From: an uncultured Lachnospiraceae bacterium
Lineage (GTDB): Bacteria > Bacillota > Clostridia > Lachnospirales > Lachnospiraceae
DNA length: 47,348 nt
NCBI GenBank assembly: GCA_947567595.1
Contig: CANOMQ010000034.1
Location: 1 to 47,348 of the forward strand
Direction: 5' to 3'
Position numbers and translations under genes: made by a program. The notes beneath the pieces were generated by a model. It was not told the DNA's origin. It did no database searches and saw only the letters and a program-made list of their open reading frames with translations. Of this stretch, positions 15,454 to 24,635 are shown piece after piece (position 1 is the first letter of the stretch; every line of letters begins with the position of its first letter).

Positions 15454-16401
15454 ATGAACAATAAGAAGATGGCATTTGCAGAGAGAGTAAATCAAAACAG
15501 TAAGAATTATTTCCCGAAGGATTTATTTGACTTGGAGGCGGCAGGCGCGTTTCTTTCGTGCATGCACACGATGTTTGGCGCAGAAACGCTTATGACGGAC
15601 CGGCATGGTGCGATTTTGATGTCGTACGGGGATTTTGCGGGCTTTGTGCCTGACGTGAAAAATAAGCCCGGGACGAAAATCAGGGTTATGGGACGGACGG
15701 TCTGCCATATCTATGAAAGGCTTGACGGCGTGGCAGAGGAAAAAAAGGAAGAGGTAAAAGCCTTGCTTGACACATATATTAAAACGTTGGAGGGATTTAG
15801 CGAAAAATCCTATCTGGTGAGCGAGCAGGCGGTGTACATAGATGAGCTGGAACAGCAGGTGGAAAAGGACGCTTATCAGGTGAAATATTCGGAGCGCAAC
15901 GACCCGCTGACGGGCGTGCTCAACCGGAATTATTTTATCAGCCACATGCGTCAGCTTGCGGAGCGCGAGGTGGTTCCGACGGCGGCAATCTGTGTAAATA
16001 TCAACGACTGGAGATTTTTTGACAGCCACTTTGGCGAGGAGGAGAGCGACAGGCTGGTGCTCACGGTAGCGGGTATCCTGCGGGAAAAGGCACAGGAGGC
16101 GGGCTTTGACAATGCGGTCATCGGAAGGGTTGAAGGTGATGTCTTCAACGTGCTTCTGCCGTTAGTGGAGGAGGACGAGGCAAGGCGTTACTGCGACAGC
16201 ATTCAGCAGGCGTGCGACGCGTTTGAGGACGAGAAGCTTGTGCCGAGTATCGCGGTGGGGTGCGTCATGCATATCAATGTGGAGGAGAGCTATCGGGAGG
16301 TGCTTTCCGACGCGGAATATGCCATGCTGGAAAATAAGTTTGAGATCAAAAACGCGCCCGGATACCGGGAAAAAATCGAGAAAGGTATTAACAAATCATA
16401 A
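15454..16401 (+). CDS. GGDEF-domain protein with degenerate active site
   Basis: This 315-residue soluble protein has an N-terminal region (about 1-120) that contains FLSCMHTMFGAETLMTDRHGAIL and resembles a PocR/PAS-like ligand domain. A coiled coil follows (VYIDELEQQVEKDAYQ), then a C-terminal GGDEF fold starting at RNDPLTGVLNRNYF. The signature loop, normally GGDEF, reads EGDVF in IGRVEGDVFNVLL. Cyclase activity is therefore doubtful, and the domain may only bind nucleotide. The ATG at 15454 is chosen because GGAGGG sits five bases upstream; a GTG at 15430 is an alternative. It stands alone between its own promoter and groESL. Confidence 0.75.
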   Translation: MNNKKMAFAERVNQNSKNYFPKDLFDLEAAGAFLSCMHTMFGAETLMTDRHGAILMSYGDFAGFVPDVKNKPGTKIRVMGRTVCHIYERLDGVAEEKKEEVKALLDTYIKTLEGFSEKSYLVSEQAVYIDELEQQVEKDAYQVKYSERNDPLTGVLNRNYFISHMRQLAEREVVPTAAICVNINDWRFFDSHFGEEESDRLVLTVAGILREKAQEAGFDNAVIGRVEGDVFNVLLPLVEEDEARRYCDSIQQACDAFEDEKLVPSIAVGCVMHINVEESYREVLSDAEYAMLENKFEIKNAPGYREKIEKGINKS

Positions 16402-16506
16402 AAATATAAAATAATTATTAAGTAAACTAAATTATAAAAAAATGAGAAATAACGAGTAAAAATGAAGAAATGCGAGATAATGGAAGAAAATGGCATTTCA
16501 ATGCGC

Positions 16507-16535
16507 TTGCACAACTTTCCGTAAGAAATTATGAT
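16507..16535 (+). promoter_or_regulatory. groESL promoter
   Basis: TTGCAC (16507-16512), a 17-base spacer and TATGAT (16530-16535). Transcription would start near 16542, immediately before the CIRCE repeat, the classical HrcA-controlled layout. Confidence 0.8.
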
Positions 16536-16543
16536 ATGTTTTG

Positions 16544-16570
16544 TTAGCACTCGATAGCAAGGAGTGCTAA
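16544..16570 (+). promoter_or_regulatory. CIRCE operator (HrcA binding site)
   Basis: TTAGCACTC (16544-16552), nine bases, then GAGTGCTAA (16562-16570): a perfect 9-9-9 CIRCE inverted repeat. HrcA binding here represses groESL until heat or misfolded protein titrates GroEL. hrcA itself is not in the window. Confidence 0.97.
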
Positions 16571-16622
16571 TTAAAAAGATAGGAAAAAATTATCATAAAT
16601 TATTTTTAAGGAGGCATTTAAC

Positions 16623-16907
16623 ATGAAGTTAGTACCATTAGGAGACAGAGTTGTATTAAAGCAGTTAATCGCTGAGGAGACCACAAAGTCCGGAATCGTT
16701 TTACCGGGACAGAGCAAGGAGAAGCCGCAGCAGGCAGAGGTTATCGCAGTCGGACCGGGCGGCGTTGTGGACGGCAAAGAGGTCAAGATGGAAGTAAAGG
16801 TCGGCGACAACGTTATTTACTCAAAGTATTCCGGCACGGAAGTCAAGATTGATGATGAGGAGTACATTATTGTAAAGCAGAATGACATTTTAGCTGTCAT
16901 TCAGTAA
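16623..16907 (+). CDS. groES: Co-chaperonin GroES
   Basis: This 94-residue protein is full length for the family. It begins MKLVPLGDRVVLKQL, has a mobile loop region around residues 18-33 (EETTKSGIVLPGQSKEKPQ) and ends DILAVIQ. It forms the seven-subunit lid on GroEL and assists ATP-driven folding in the cytoplasm. AAGGAGG precedes the start. It lies 52 bases behind the CIRCE operator and 56 bases before groEL, so it is the first gene of an HrcA-controlled operon. Confidence 0.98.
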   Translation: MKLVPLGDRVVLKQLIAEETTKSGIVLPGQSKEKPQQAEVIAVGPGGVVDGKEVKMEVKVGDNVIYSKYSGTEVKIDDEEYIIVKQNDILAVIQ

Positions 16908-16942
16908 TTTTTGGGAATTTTTCGAAAAAAGAAAGAGATTAA

Positions 16943-18589
<1,647 letters not shown>

Positions 18590-18592
18590 TCC

Positions 18593-19285
18593 ATGACAGA
18601 GCAGGTAAGACGGTGTACGAAACAATTACAGGACGTCCATCTGTTCCGCAATATCAGCGAGGCGGAGCTTGACAAAATGTTTGCGTGTTCAAAGACGGTG
18701 GAGCGGACCTTTTGTGATGAAAGCTATATTTTCAGGCAGGGTGAACAGCCAAAGAATTTGTTTTTAATTCTCGAAGGCAGTGTGATGCTGGCAAAGGATT
18801 TTGCGTCGGGAAAGCGTGATGTGCTGTTTCTTGTGGAAGCGGGCGATGTGTTTGGCGAGATGTTTTTGTTTGCGGACGCAAAGAAATACTGGTATGACGC
18901 GATTGCGCAGGGCAGTGTAAGGCTTCTTGAAATACCGTGGGAGTTTTTCTACTGCTTTTGCAGCAACGCCTGCGAGCACCATCGGCTGATTACAAAAAAC
19001 ATGCTGGAAATCCAGTCGGAAAAGAATTTTTCGATGACAAAGAAGCTTCATCTTTTATCAGGGACGACGCTTCGCGAGCGGATTGCATTGTGGCTTTTGG
19101 AGCAGGCACAGGAGCAGGACTGTGTGCAGCTTACCATGAACAGGGAGGAGCTTGCGGATTATCTGGGTACGACGCGTCCGTCTCTTTCAAGGGAGCTGAT
19201 GAAAATGCAGCAGGAGGGACTGATTGTGGTTGAAAAGAGTCTTATCAAGCTATCCGATTACAGTGCGCTTGAGGAATTGTATTGA
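18593..19285 (+). CDS. CRP/FNR-family transcription regulator
   Basis: This 230-residue protein has an N-terminal cyclic-nucleotide-fold sensor domain (about 20-125; LFLILEGSVMLAKD, GDVFGEMFLFAD). A long dimer helix and a C-terminal winged helix-turn-helix follow (MNREELADYLGTTRPSLSRELMKMQQEGLI). Cysteines cluster in FFYCFCSNACEHH near 117-129, which could bind a metal or Fe-S centre. This is inferred. The gene begins three bases after groEL and has only a weak GGCGGA upstream, so it is probably translated by coupling. A GTAAC-N4-GTTAC site lies 27 bases after its stop, in front of grcA, its likely target. It may be an HcpR-like regulator of anaerobic or nitrosative-stress genes. Confidence 0.85.
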   Translation: MTEQVRRCTKQLQDVHLFRNISEAELDKMFACSKTVERTFCDESYIFRQGEQPKNLFLILEGSVMLAKDFASGKRDVLFLVEAGDVFGEMFLFADAKKYWYDAIAQGSVRLLEIPWEFFYCFCSNACEHHRLITKNMLEIQSEKNFSMTKKLHLLSGTTLRERIALWLLEQAQEQDCVQLTMNREELADYLGTTRPSLSRELMKMQQEGLIVVEKSLIKLSDYSALEELY

Positions 19286-19311
19286 TTTTAAAACAAAAAA
19301 AATTTAAAAAT

Positions 19312-19325
19312 GTAACGAATGTTAC
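19312..19325 (+). promoter_or_regulatory. CRP/FNR-type operator upstream of grcA
   Basis: GTAAC (19312-19316), four bases, GTTAC (19321-19325): a perfect inverted repeat of the size bound by CRP/FNR dimers. I recall GTAAC-N4-GTTAC being proposed for clostridial HcpR-type regulators, but could not check this. With the -10 hexamer TATACT (19348-19353) its centre lies at -41.5, the class II activator position, and no good -35 is present. Confidence 0.65.
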
Positions 19326-19347
19326 GGAAATTCTCCTGATATTTGAA

Positions 19348-19358
19348 TATACTATAAT
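19348..19358 (+). promoter_or_regulatory. grcA -10 region
   Basis: TATACT (19348-19353) overlaps TATAAT (19353-19358). Neither has a recognisable -35 hexamer at 16-18 bases, consistent with activator-dependent transcription from the operator at 19312-19325. Confidence 0.5.
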
Positions 19359-19433
19359 CACAAGCACGAAACAGACAGACAAAATAAAGAACACATAGAT
19401 GTGAGGTTATTTCAAAATAAGGAGGATTTGGTT

Positions 19434-19676
19434 ATGGCAGCAAATACACAGCAGGTAGACAATTTGGTAAATCTTTTAGATGGCTACGCAACAAAGGGAG
19501 GACATCACTTAAATGTCAATGTTTTGAACAGGGACACCCTTTTGGACGCGCAAAAGCATCCGGAGAATTACCCGCAGCTTACAATCAGGGTTTCAGGCTA
19601 TGCCGTAAACTTCATTAAGCTGACACCGGAACAGCAGGCAGATGTGATTTCAAGAACATTCCACGAAGGTGTATAA
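19434..19676 (+). CDS. grcA: Autonomous glycyl radical cofactor, GrcA/YfiD-like
   Basis: This 80-residue protein is equivalent to the last segment of pyruvate formate-lyase, including [18 protein letters not shown] and the glycyl-radical motif [10 protein letters not shown] (Gly55). E. coli GrcA (YfiD) replaces the damaged radical domain of pyruvate formate-lyase after oxygen cleavage, and this protein probably does the same. It is a real gene rather than an enzyme fragment. It has its own AAGGAGGA, operator, -10 and terminator, and it starts with a short distinct N-terminus. Starting at 19434 avoids an upstream in-frame start at 19401 that lacks a ribosome binding site. Confidence 0.88.
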   Translation: MAANTQQVDNLVNLLDGYATKGGHHLNVNVLNRDTLLDAQKHPENYPQLTIRVSGYAVNFIKLTPEQQADVISRTFHEGV

Positions 19677-19686
19677 TTTGGATTGG

Positions 19687-19732
19687 AGAAGGGTACTGTC
19701 TATAAAGGCAGTACCTTTTCTATATTTTTTTG
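19687..19732 (+). terminator. grcA terminator
   Basis: GGTACTG (19692-19698) pairs with CAGTACC (19709-19715), with flanking GAA/TTC extending the stem. TTTTC and then a run of T follow. Confidence 0.8.
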
Positions 19733-19777
19733 TTCCGGTCATTTAATACGAAAATCACCTTATTGAAGCAAAAACCG

Positions 19778-19806
19778 TTGTATCGCATCCGAAAATGAAG
19801 TAATAT
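19778..19806 (+). promoter_or_regulatory. Possible promoter of the nfeD-SPFH genes
   Basis: TTGTAT (19778-19783) and TAATAT (19801-19806) with 17 bases between them, 60 bases upstream of the NfeD start. The hexamers are imperfect. Confidence 0.35.
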
Positions 19807-19865
19807 GGGTGTGACAGGAAGAAACAATCCTTTGTAGATGATAAAAATGGAAAGGAGGATATATC

Positions 19866-20309
19866 ATGAATACAATGGTGTGGCTGGTTGCCATGATTGT
19901 GCTGATCATCATTGAGATTGTAACGGTTGGCTTTGGCGCGATTTGGTTTGCGCTTGGCGCGCTTGCGGCGGTGATTGCAACGCTTTTGGGTGCAGGAACC
20001 ATGTTACAGATCGGCGTATTTCTTGCAGTTTCCTTTGTGACGTTAATCTTCACAAGACCATTAGTGGTGAAGTACATAAACGTAACACGTACGAGGACGA
20101 ATTATGAGGGCATTATCGGTAAGATTGTGCGCATCACGCAGGAAGTCGATAACATTGTCGAGACGGGCTGCGCGGTAGTAAACGGTCAGGACTGGACGGT
20201 GCGTGCGGCTGACAATGGCTGCAAAATTGCGGCGGGAAGTCTTGCAAAGGTAGTAGACATTAAAGGTGTAAAATTAATTGTTGAAAAATATGAGGAGGAT
20301 ACAAACTAA
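19866..20309 (+). CDS. NfeD family membrane protein
   Basis: This 147-residue protein has two or three N-terminal membrane helices (about 1-65, e.g. VWLVAMIVLIIIEIVTVGFG). A C-terminal OB-fold-like domain follows (YEGIIGKIVRITQEVDNIVETGCAVVNGQDWTVRA...), typical of short NfeD proteins. NfeD proteins work with SPFH proteins in membrane microdomains. The next gene encodes exactly such a protein, and the stop and start codons overlap by one base (TAATG), so the two are co-translated. AAAGGAGG precedes the ATG. The precise role is unknown. Confidence 0.88.
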   Translation: MNTMVWLVAMIVLIIIEIVTVGFGAIWFALGALAAVIATLLGAGTMLQIGVFLAVSFVTLIFTRPLVVKYINVTRTRTNYEGIIGKIVRITQEVDNIVETGCAVVNGQDWTVRAADNGCKIAAGSLAKVVDIKGVKLIVEKYEEDTN

Positions 20310-21220
20310 TGGGGTGGATATTAGCGATTTTATTTATCATTATTTTAATCATTGCGACAAACGTGCGCGTTGTACCGCAGGCGTCAGCGTATGTTATTGA
20401 GCGGCTTGGAGGATATGACAGTACATGGGGCGTGGGCGTCCATTTTAAAATTCCGTTTCTTGACAGGGTTGCAAAAAGAGTTAACTTAAAGGAGCAGGTG
20501 GTTGATTTCCCGCCTCAGCCCGTTATCACAAAGGATAACGTTACAATGCAGATTGATACGGTCGTATTTTTCCAGATTACCGATCCGAAGATGTATGCAT
20601 ACGGCGTGGATAATCCAATTATGGCGATTGAAAAACTGACGGCGACGACGCTTCGAAATATTATCGGTGATATGGAGCTGGATCAAACGCTTACATCGCG
20701 TGAAGTTATTAATACGAATATGCGTTCGGCGCTTGATCAGGCAACCGACCCATGGGGCATTAAGGTTAATCGTGTCGAGTTAAAGAATATTATTCCGCCT
20801 GAGGCAATCCGCAATGCGATGGAGAAGCAGATGAAGGCAGAGCGTGAACGGCGTGAGGCAATTCTTCGTGCGGAAGGTGAGAAGAAGTCTACCATCCTTG
20901 TTGCAGAAGGTCAGAAAGAGTCGGCAATTTTGGAGGCAGAGGCGGAAAAGCAGGCTGCAATCCTTCGTGCCGAGGCAGAAAAAGAGCGTAAAATCCGTGA
21001 GGCGGAAGGTCAGGCGGAGGCAATCCGGGTCGTGCAGATGGCAAACGCGGAAGGTATTAAGTTCTTAAAGGATGCAGGCGCAGACGACGCGGTGCTTACG
21101 ATTAAGAAGCTTGAGGCATTTGAGAAGGCTGCAAACGGAACGGCGACAAAGATTATTATTCCGTCGGAAATTCAGGGTGTTGCCGGACTTGCAAAGTCGG
21201 TCGGTGAAATCCTGAAATAA
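20309..21220 (+). CDS. SPFH/band 7 (stomatin/prohibitin-like) membrane protein
   Basis: This 303-residue protein has a single N-terminal membrane helix (about 3-19) and an SPFH domain (about 20-180; VVPQASAYVIERLGGY, LKEQVVDFPPQPVITKDNV). A long alanine/glutamate coiled coil (about 175-245) follows, and the end is a short hydrophobic segment. This layout matches QmcA/stomatin-type scaffolds that assemble into large membrane rings and recruit proteases. It is coupled to the NfeD gene upstream. Only 34 bases separate it from a response-regulator gene, so a functional link is possible but not shown. Confidence 0.9.
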   Translation: MGWILAILFIIILIIATNVRVVPQASAYVIERLGGYDSTWGVGVHFKIPFLDRVAKRVNLKEQVVDFPPQPVITKDNVTMQIDTVVFFQITDPKMYAYGVDNPIMAIEKLTATTLRNIIGDMELDQTLTSREVINTNMRSALDQATDPWGIKVNRVELKNIIPPEAIRNAMEKQMKAERERREAILRAEGEKKSTILVAEGQKESAILEAEAEKQAAILRAEAEKERKIREAEGQAEAIRVVQMANAEGIKFLKDAGADDAVLTIKKLEAFEKAANGTATKIIIPSEIQGVAGLAKSVGEILK

Positions 21221-21254
21221 AATTACAGTATTTATTTTGGGGAGGACAACGGGT

Positions 21255-22001
21255 ATGCAAAGCGTAACACGAATATTGATACTGGAGGATAACAGGGACA
21301 GCTTAGCGGCGGTGACTGTTATGGCAAAAAAGGTATCAAAGGGCGTATCCGTGACTCCCGTCAACAGTCTGGAGGAGGCTTTTGCTGCGCTGAACGGTGC
21401 GCAGCAGCCCTTTCAGGCTTTTTTGCTTGATATTAATTTAAATCCCGATGACAAGACCGATTGCTCGGGAATGACATTTGCACGGGCGGTTCGGGCAAAA
21501 AAGGAGTATGCATTTACCCCGATTGTGATGATTACCTCCATTGCGAATATGGAGCTTTCGGCATATCGGGAGCTGCACTGCTACCAATATCTGATTAAGC
21601 CCTATCAGGAGGCGGACATTGCGCAGCTTGTAGGAAAACTGTTGTTCTTGTCGCAGCAGGGCGAAACGCGGGAAAGCTTTGTGATGGTCAAAAAGGACGG
21701 CGTGAATTATAAGCTCTTTTGCAAGGACATCATCTGTGTGAAGGCGGTGCCAAGAGGGGTGTGCTTTGTGCTTGCAAAGGAGGAAATGAAGGTACCATAT
21801 CTGTCGATTAAGCAGCTTATGGAAAAGCTGCCGCAGGAACGCTTTATGCAGGTGCATCGCATGTGTGTGGTTAATCTTGATTATGTTGACTACATTGATA
21901 CGGTTAACGGACTCATTCATTTAAAGAACGGGGAGACGGCAGAGGTGGGGGTTACATATAAGAATCGGTTAATTCAGGTGATAAAGGGGAAGGAAAATTA
22001 A
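21255..22001 (+). CDS. LytTR-family response regulator (AgrA-like)
   Basis: This 248-residue protein has an N-terminal receiver with the acidic pair in ILILEDN, phospho-acceptor Asp in FLLDINLN (about residue 59) and the conserved Lys in LIKPY. A LytTR DNA-binding domain makes up the C-terminal 100 residues (ICVKAVPRGVCFVL, FMQVHRMCVVNLDYVDYI, EVGVTYKNRL). ATG 21255 has GGGGAGG nine bases upstream; an in-frame TTG at 21237 lies before that site. It directly precedes a GHKL histidine kinase and forms a two-component pair with it. No AgrB/AgrD peptide genes are adjacent. Confidence 0.88.
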   Translation: MQSVTRILILEDNRDSLAAVTVMAKKVSKGVSVTPVNSLEEAFAALNGAQQPFQAFLLDINLNPDDKTDCSGMTFARAVRAKKEYAFTPIVMITSIANMELSAYRELHCYQYLIKPYQEADIAQLVGKLLFLSQQGETRESFVMVKKDGVNYKLFCKDIICVKAVPRGVCFVLAKEEMKVPYLSIKQLMEKLPQERFMQVHRMCVVNLDYVDYIDTVNGLIHLKNGETAEVGVTYKNRLIQVIKGKEN

Positions 22002-22850
22002 ATGGCGGAGCTTGGAAGGAAATTCTGGTATCGAATATTCTGCGTGGCGGCGCTTCTTGTGACGATTTATCTGTTGGTTGATTTGGCGCTGAGCAACACG
22101 CTTAATATAAAGGTGATGGTGCTTTTTTGCATTGTCTTTTCCGTGATTATTTTTGGCTTTTTTGACTGGGGGCGCAATTATGCCGCGTTAAAGAAAAAGG
22201 AGCAGGAGTTAAAGATTTATAAGCTTTACATAAAGCCGATGGAGGATTTGACAAAGGAAATCCGGGCAAGCCAGCATGAGTTTGACAATCATATGAATGC
22301 GATCTTAAATATGCACGTGACGATTGACAACTATGAGGAGCTTGTGAAGGCGCAGTCGGCATATGCAAGGGGAATTTATGGCGACAGGTCGCGCTGCAAT
22401 TCGTCCCTTTTGCGCATTTCCGACAAAATTCTTGCCGGATTTTTATATAGCAAGATAATCGGGGCGCCATCGTTTGTGGACATTGATTTACAGGTGCTTA
22501 GTCAGGAAATTGTGACATCTGTGTCAGAGCATTCCTTGGTGGAGATTATCGGCGTGCTTGTGGACAATGCGTTTGAGGCGGCGACGCCCGCACAAAACAA
22601 GGTGGAAATGATTTTGGACTCCAAAGACGACAAGCTCATTTTTGCGATTAAAAATCAGGTGGAGCACCTTACGATGGGCGAGATTGCGCACTTTTTTGAA
22701 AAAGGCTTTACCACGAAGAAAAACCGCGAGGACAGGGGGCTTGGGCTTTATCAGGCAAACAGAATCGCAAACAGCCGTAACGGGGAAATCACGGTGGAGC
22801 TGCTGGAAGAAAACGGGGGACAGGAGATTTGTTTCCGGGTGGAGATTTAG
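22002..22850 (+). CDS. GHKL sensor histidine kinase (AgrC-like)
   Basis: This 282-residue protein has two N-terminal membrane helices (about 12-30 and 36-53) with very little between them, then a coiled coil. The phospho-accepting H-box is ASQHEFDNHMNAIL near residue 90. A GHKL ATPase domain follows, with N-box LVDNAFEAA, F-box FFEKGFTTK and G-box RGLGLYQ. The tiny sensor region suggests sensing in or at the membrane rather than by an outside domain. The ATG overlaps the TAA of the response regulator upstream, confirming the pair. The signal is unknown. Confidence 0.88.
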   Translation: MAELGRKFWYRIFCVAALLVTIYLLVDLALSNTLNIKVMVLFCIVFSVIIFGFFDWGRNYAALKKKEQELKIYKLYIKPMEDLTKEIRASQHEFDNHMNAILNMHVTIDNYEELVKAQSAYARGIYGDRSRCNSSLLRISDKILAGFLYSKIIGAPSFVDIDLQVLSQEIVTSVSEHSLVEIIGVLVDNAFEAATPAQNKVEMILDSKDDKLIFAIKNQVEHLTMGEIAHFFEKGFTTKKNREDRGLGLYQANRIANSRNGEITVELLEENGGQEICFRVEI

Positions 22851-22883
22851 GGATTGAATTACTCGATAGGTTGTTGTTTGGAA

Positions 22884-22912
22884 TTGCAATTTTGACAGAT
22901 ATTGGGTATACT
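22884..22912 (+). promoter_or_regulatory. sufC promoter
   Basis: TTGCAA (22884-22889), 17 bases, TATACT (22907-22912), about 45 bases before the sufC start. Confidence 0.6.
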
Positions 22913-22956
22913 TGAAGTGTGATGTGAAATGCATTACGGATTGGAGGTTTCAATAC

Positions 22957-23685
22957 GTGTTGGAGTTAAAAAACATTTCCTATCATGTCGATGATGGAGA
23001 TGGAAAAGATATTTTAAATCATGTCGATTTGAGGATTGATAAACGGTTTACGGCAATTACGGGGCCAAACGGCGGCGGGAAATCCACGCTTGCAAAAATG
23101 ATTGCGGGGATTATACAGCCGACGGAGGGGCAGATTTTTTTGGACGGGCAGGATATTACAAATATGTCCGTGACCGAGCGGGCGCGGCTTGGAATCAGCT
23201 TTGCGTTTCAGCAGCCGGTGCGGTTTAAGGGAATTACGGTGCTTGACTTAATCCGTCTTGCGGCGGGAGAGCGGTTAAGCGTTGAGGGTGCGTGCAAATA
23301 CCTTTCCGAGGTGGGACTTTGCGCGCGGGATTATATCAACCGTGAGGTGAATGCGAGCCTTTCGGGAGGGGAGCTTAAGCGCATTGAGATTGCGACAGTC
23401 ATTGCGCGCGGTACAAAGCTTTCCGTGTTTGACGAGCCGGAGGCGGGCATTGATTTGTGGAGCTTTCAGAATTTGATTAAGGTATTTGAGGAAATGCACG
23501 GGCAGACGCAGGGCAACATTGTGATTATTTCCCATCAGGAACGGATTTTGAATATCGCAGATGAGATTGTGGTGATTGCAAACGGGGAAATCACGAATGC
23601 GGGAACGCGGGACGAGATTTTGCCGCAGCTTTTAGACGACAGCTTTGCATGCAGACATAATGCGGGAGGGTGTATTCATGGATGA
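22957..23685 (+). CDS. sufC: Fe-S cluster assembly ATPase SufC
   Basis: This 242-residue ABC-type ATPase carries Walker A GPNGGGKST, the Q-loop AFQQPVRFKG, the signature LSGGELKRIEIA and Walker B LSVFDEPEAGIDLWS. The last is typical of SufC rather than of transport ATPases. It works with SufB as the cytoplasmic scaffold that builds iron-sulfur clusters. The GTG at 22957 is chosen as start, with GGAGG ten bases upstream; a TTG follows immediately. It overlaps the next gene by eight bases. sufS, sufU and sufD are absent here, giving a two-gene sufCB layout. Confidence 0.9.
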   Translation: MLELKNISYHVDDGDGKDILNHVDLRIDKRFTAITGPNGGGKSTLAKMIAGIIQPTEGQIFLDGQDITNMSVTERARLGISFAFQQPVRFKGITVLDLIRLAAGERLSVEGACKYLSEVGLCARDYINREVNASLSGGELKRIEIATVIARGTKLSVFDEPEAGIDLWSFQNLIKVFEEMHGQTQGNIVIISHQERILNIADEIVVIANGEITNAGTRDEILPQLLDDSFACRHNAGGCIHG

Positions 23686-24595
23686 AATTCAGAAGACATT
23701 GCTCATGCAGGTCGCGGATTTGCATGAGGTGCCGGCAGGCGCTTACAATATCCGGTCAAACGGGGAGTCGGCGGGCAGACATTCTACGGAGCATATTGAA
23801 ATTGTCACAAAGGAGGATAAGCCGGGCATTGATATTTATATCAAGCCGGGAACAAAGCGGGAGAGCGTACACATTCCCGTGCTGATGACGCAGACAGGGC
23901 TAAAGGAGCTTGTGTACAACGATTTTCATATCGGCGAGGACTGTGACGTTACGATTGTCGCAGGCTGCGGCATTCACAACGGCGGCGACAAAGCGAGTGA
24001 GCACAGCGGTATTCATACGTTTTATATTGGAAAAAACGCGCGAATCCGTTATGTGGAAAAGCATTACGGTTCGGGCGAGGGCACGGGTGAGCGGATTATG
24101 AATCCGGAAACGGTCGTGGAGATGGACGAGAACAGCTATATGGAAATGGACACGGTGCAGATTAAGGGCGTGGACTCGACGGAGCGTGTCACGAAGGCAA
24201 GGCTTGGAAAGGGCGCGCAGCTTGTGATTAAGGAAAAGCTGATGACGCATGGAAAACAGAAGGCGACGACAAACTTTTACGTGGATTTGGACGGCGAGGG
24301 CTCAAGCACAAACGTGATTTCGCGCTCGGTGGCAAAGGATAATTCCGAACAGACATTCTATTCGCATATCAACGGCAACAACCAGTGCGCGGGGCATTCG
24401 GAGTGTGACGCGATTATCATGGATAACGCGGTGGTGCGCGCCATTCCCGAGATTACGGCAAACCATCTTGACGCAAGCCTCATTCACGAGGCGGCAATCG
24501 GGAAGATTGCAGGGGAGCAGTTGATTAAGCTGATGACGCTCGGGCTGACCGAGGCGGAGGCGGAGGAGCAGATTGTGAACGGTTTTTTAAAGTAA
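23678..24595 (+). CDS. sufB: Fe-S cluster assembly scaffold SufB (short SufB/SufD type)
   Basis: This 305-residue protein is much shorter than E. coli SufB (about 495). It consists essentially of the right-handed beta-helix core and the C-terminal helical part. VISRSVAKDNSEQTFYSHINGN, the Cys of HSECDAIIMD and HEAAIGKIAGEQL carry residues implicated in cluster assembly. GGGAGGG lies just before the ATG at 23678. The start overlaps sufC by eight bases. The short form paired with only SufC matches the minimal SUF (SmsCB-like) systems known from anaerobes and archaea. The sulfur donor would have to be encoded elsewhere. Confidence 0.85.
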   Translation: MDEIQKTLLMQVADLHEVPAGAYNIRSNGESAGRHSTEHIEIVTKEDKPGIDIYIKPGTKRESVHIPVLMTQTGLKELVYNDFHIGEDCDVTIVAGCGIHNGGDKASEHSGIHTFYIGKNARIRYVEKHYGSGEGTGERIMNPETVVEMDENSYMEMDTVQIKGVDSTERVTKARLGKGAQLVIKEKLMTHGKQKATTNFYVDLDGEGSSTNVISRSVAKDNSEQTFYSHINGNNQCAGHSECDAIIMDNAVVRAIPEITANHLDASLIHEAAIGKIAGEQLIKLMTLGLTEAEAEEQIVNGFLK

Positions 24596-24635
24596 CTATT
24601 AACTTATATACGTATCACGAAAGCGAGGTATTTTT

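Noticed and set aside
19434-19676. grcA as the leftover 3' end of a pyruvate formate-lyase gene
   Set aside because: It has its own operator, -10, ribosome binding site, start and terminator, and no upstream pyruvate formate-lyase sequence is present.
21221-22956. AgrD-like signal-peptide gene near the AgrA/AgrC-like pair
   Set aside because: The gaps at 21221-21254 and 22851-22956 were read for a short Cys-containing peptide frame with a ribosome binding site and none was convincing.
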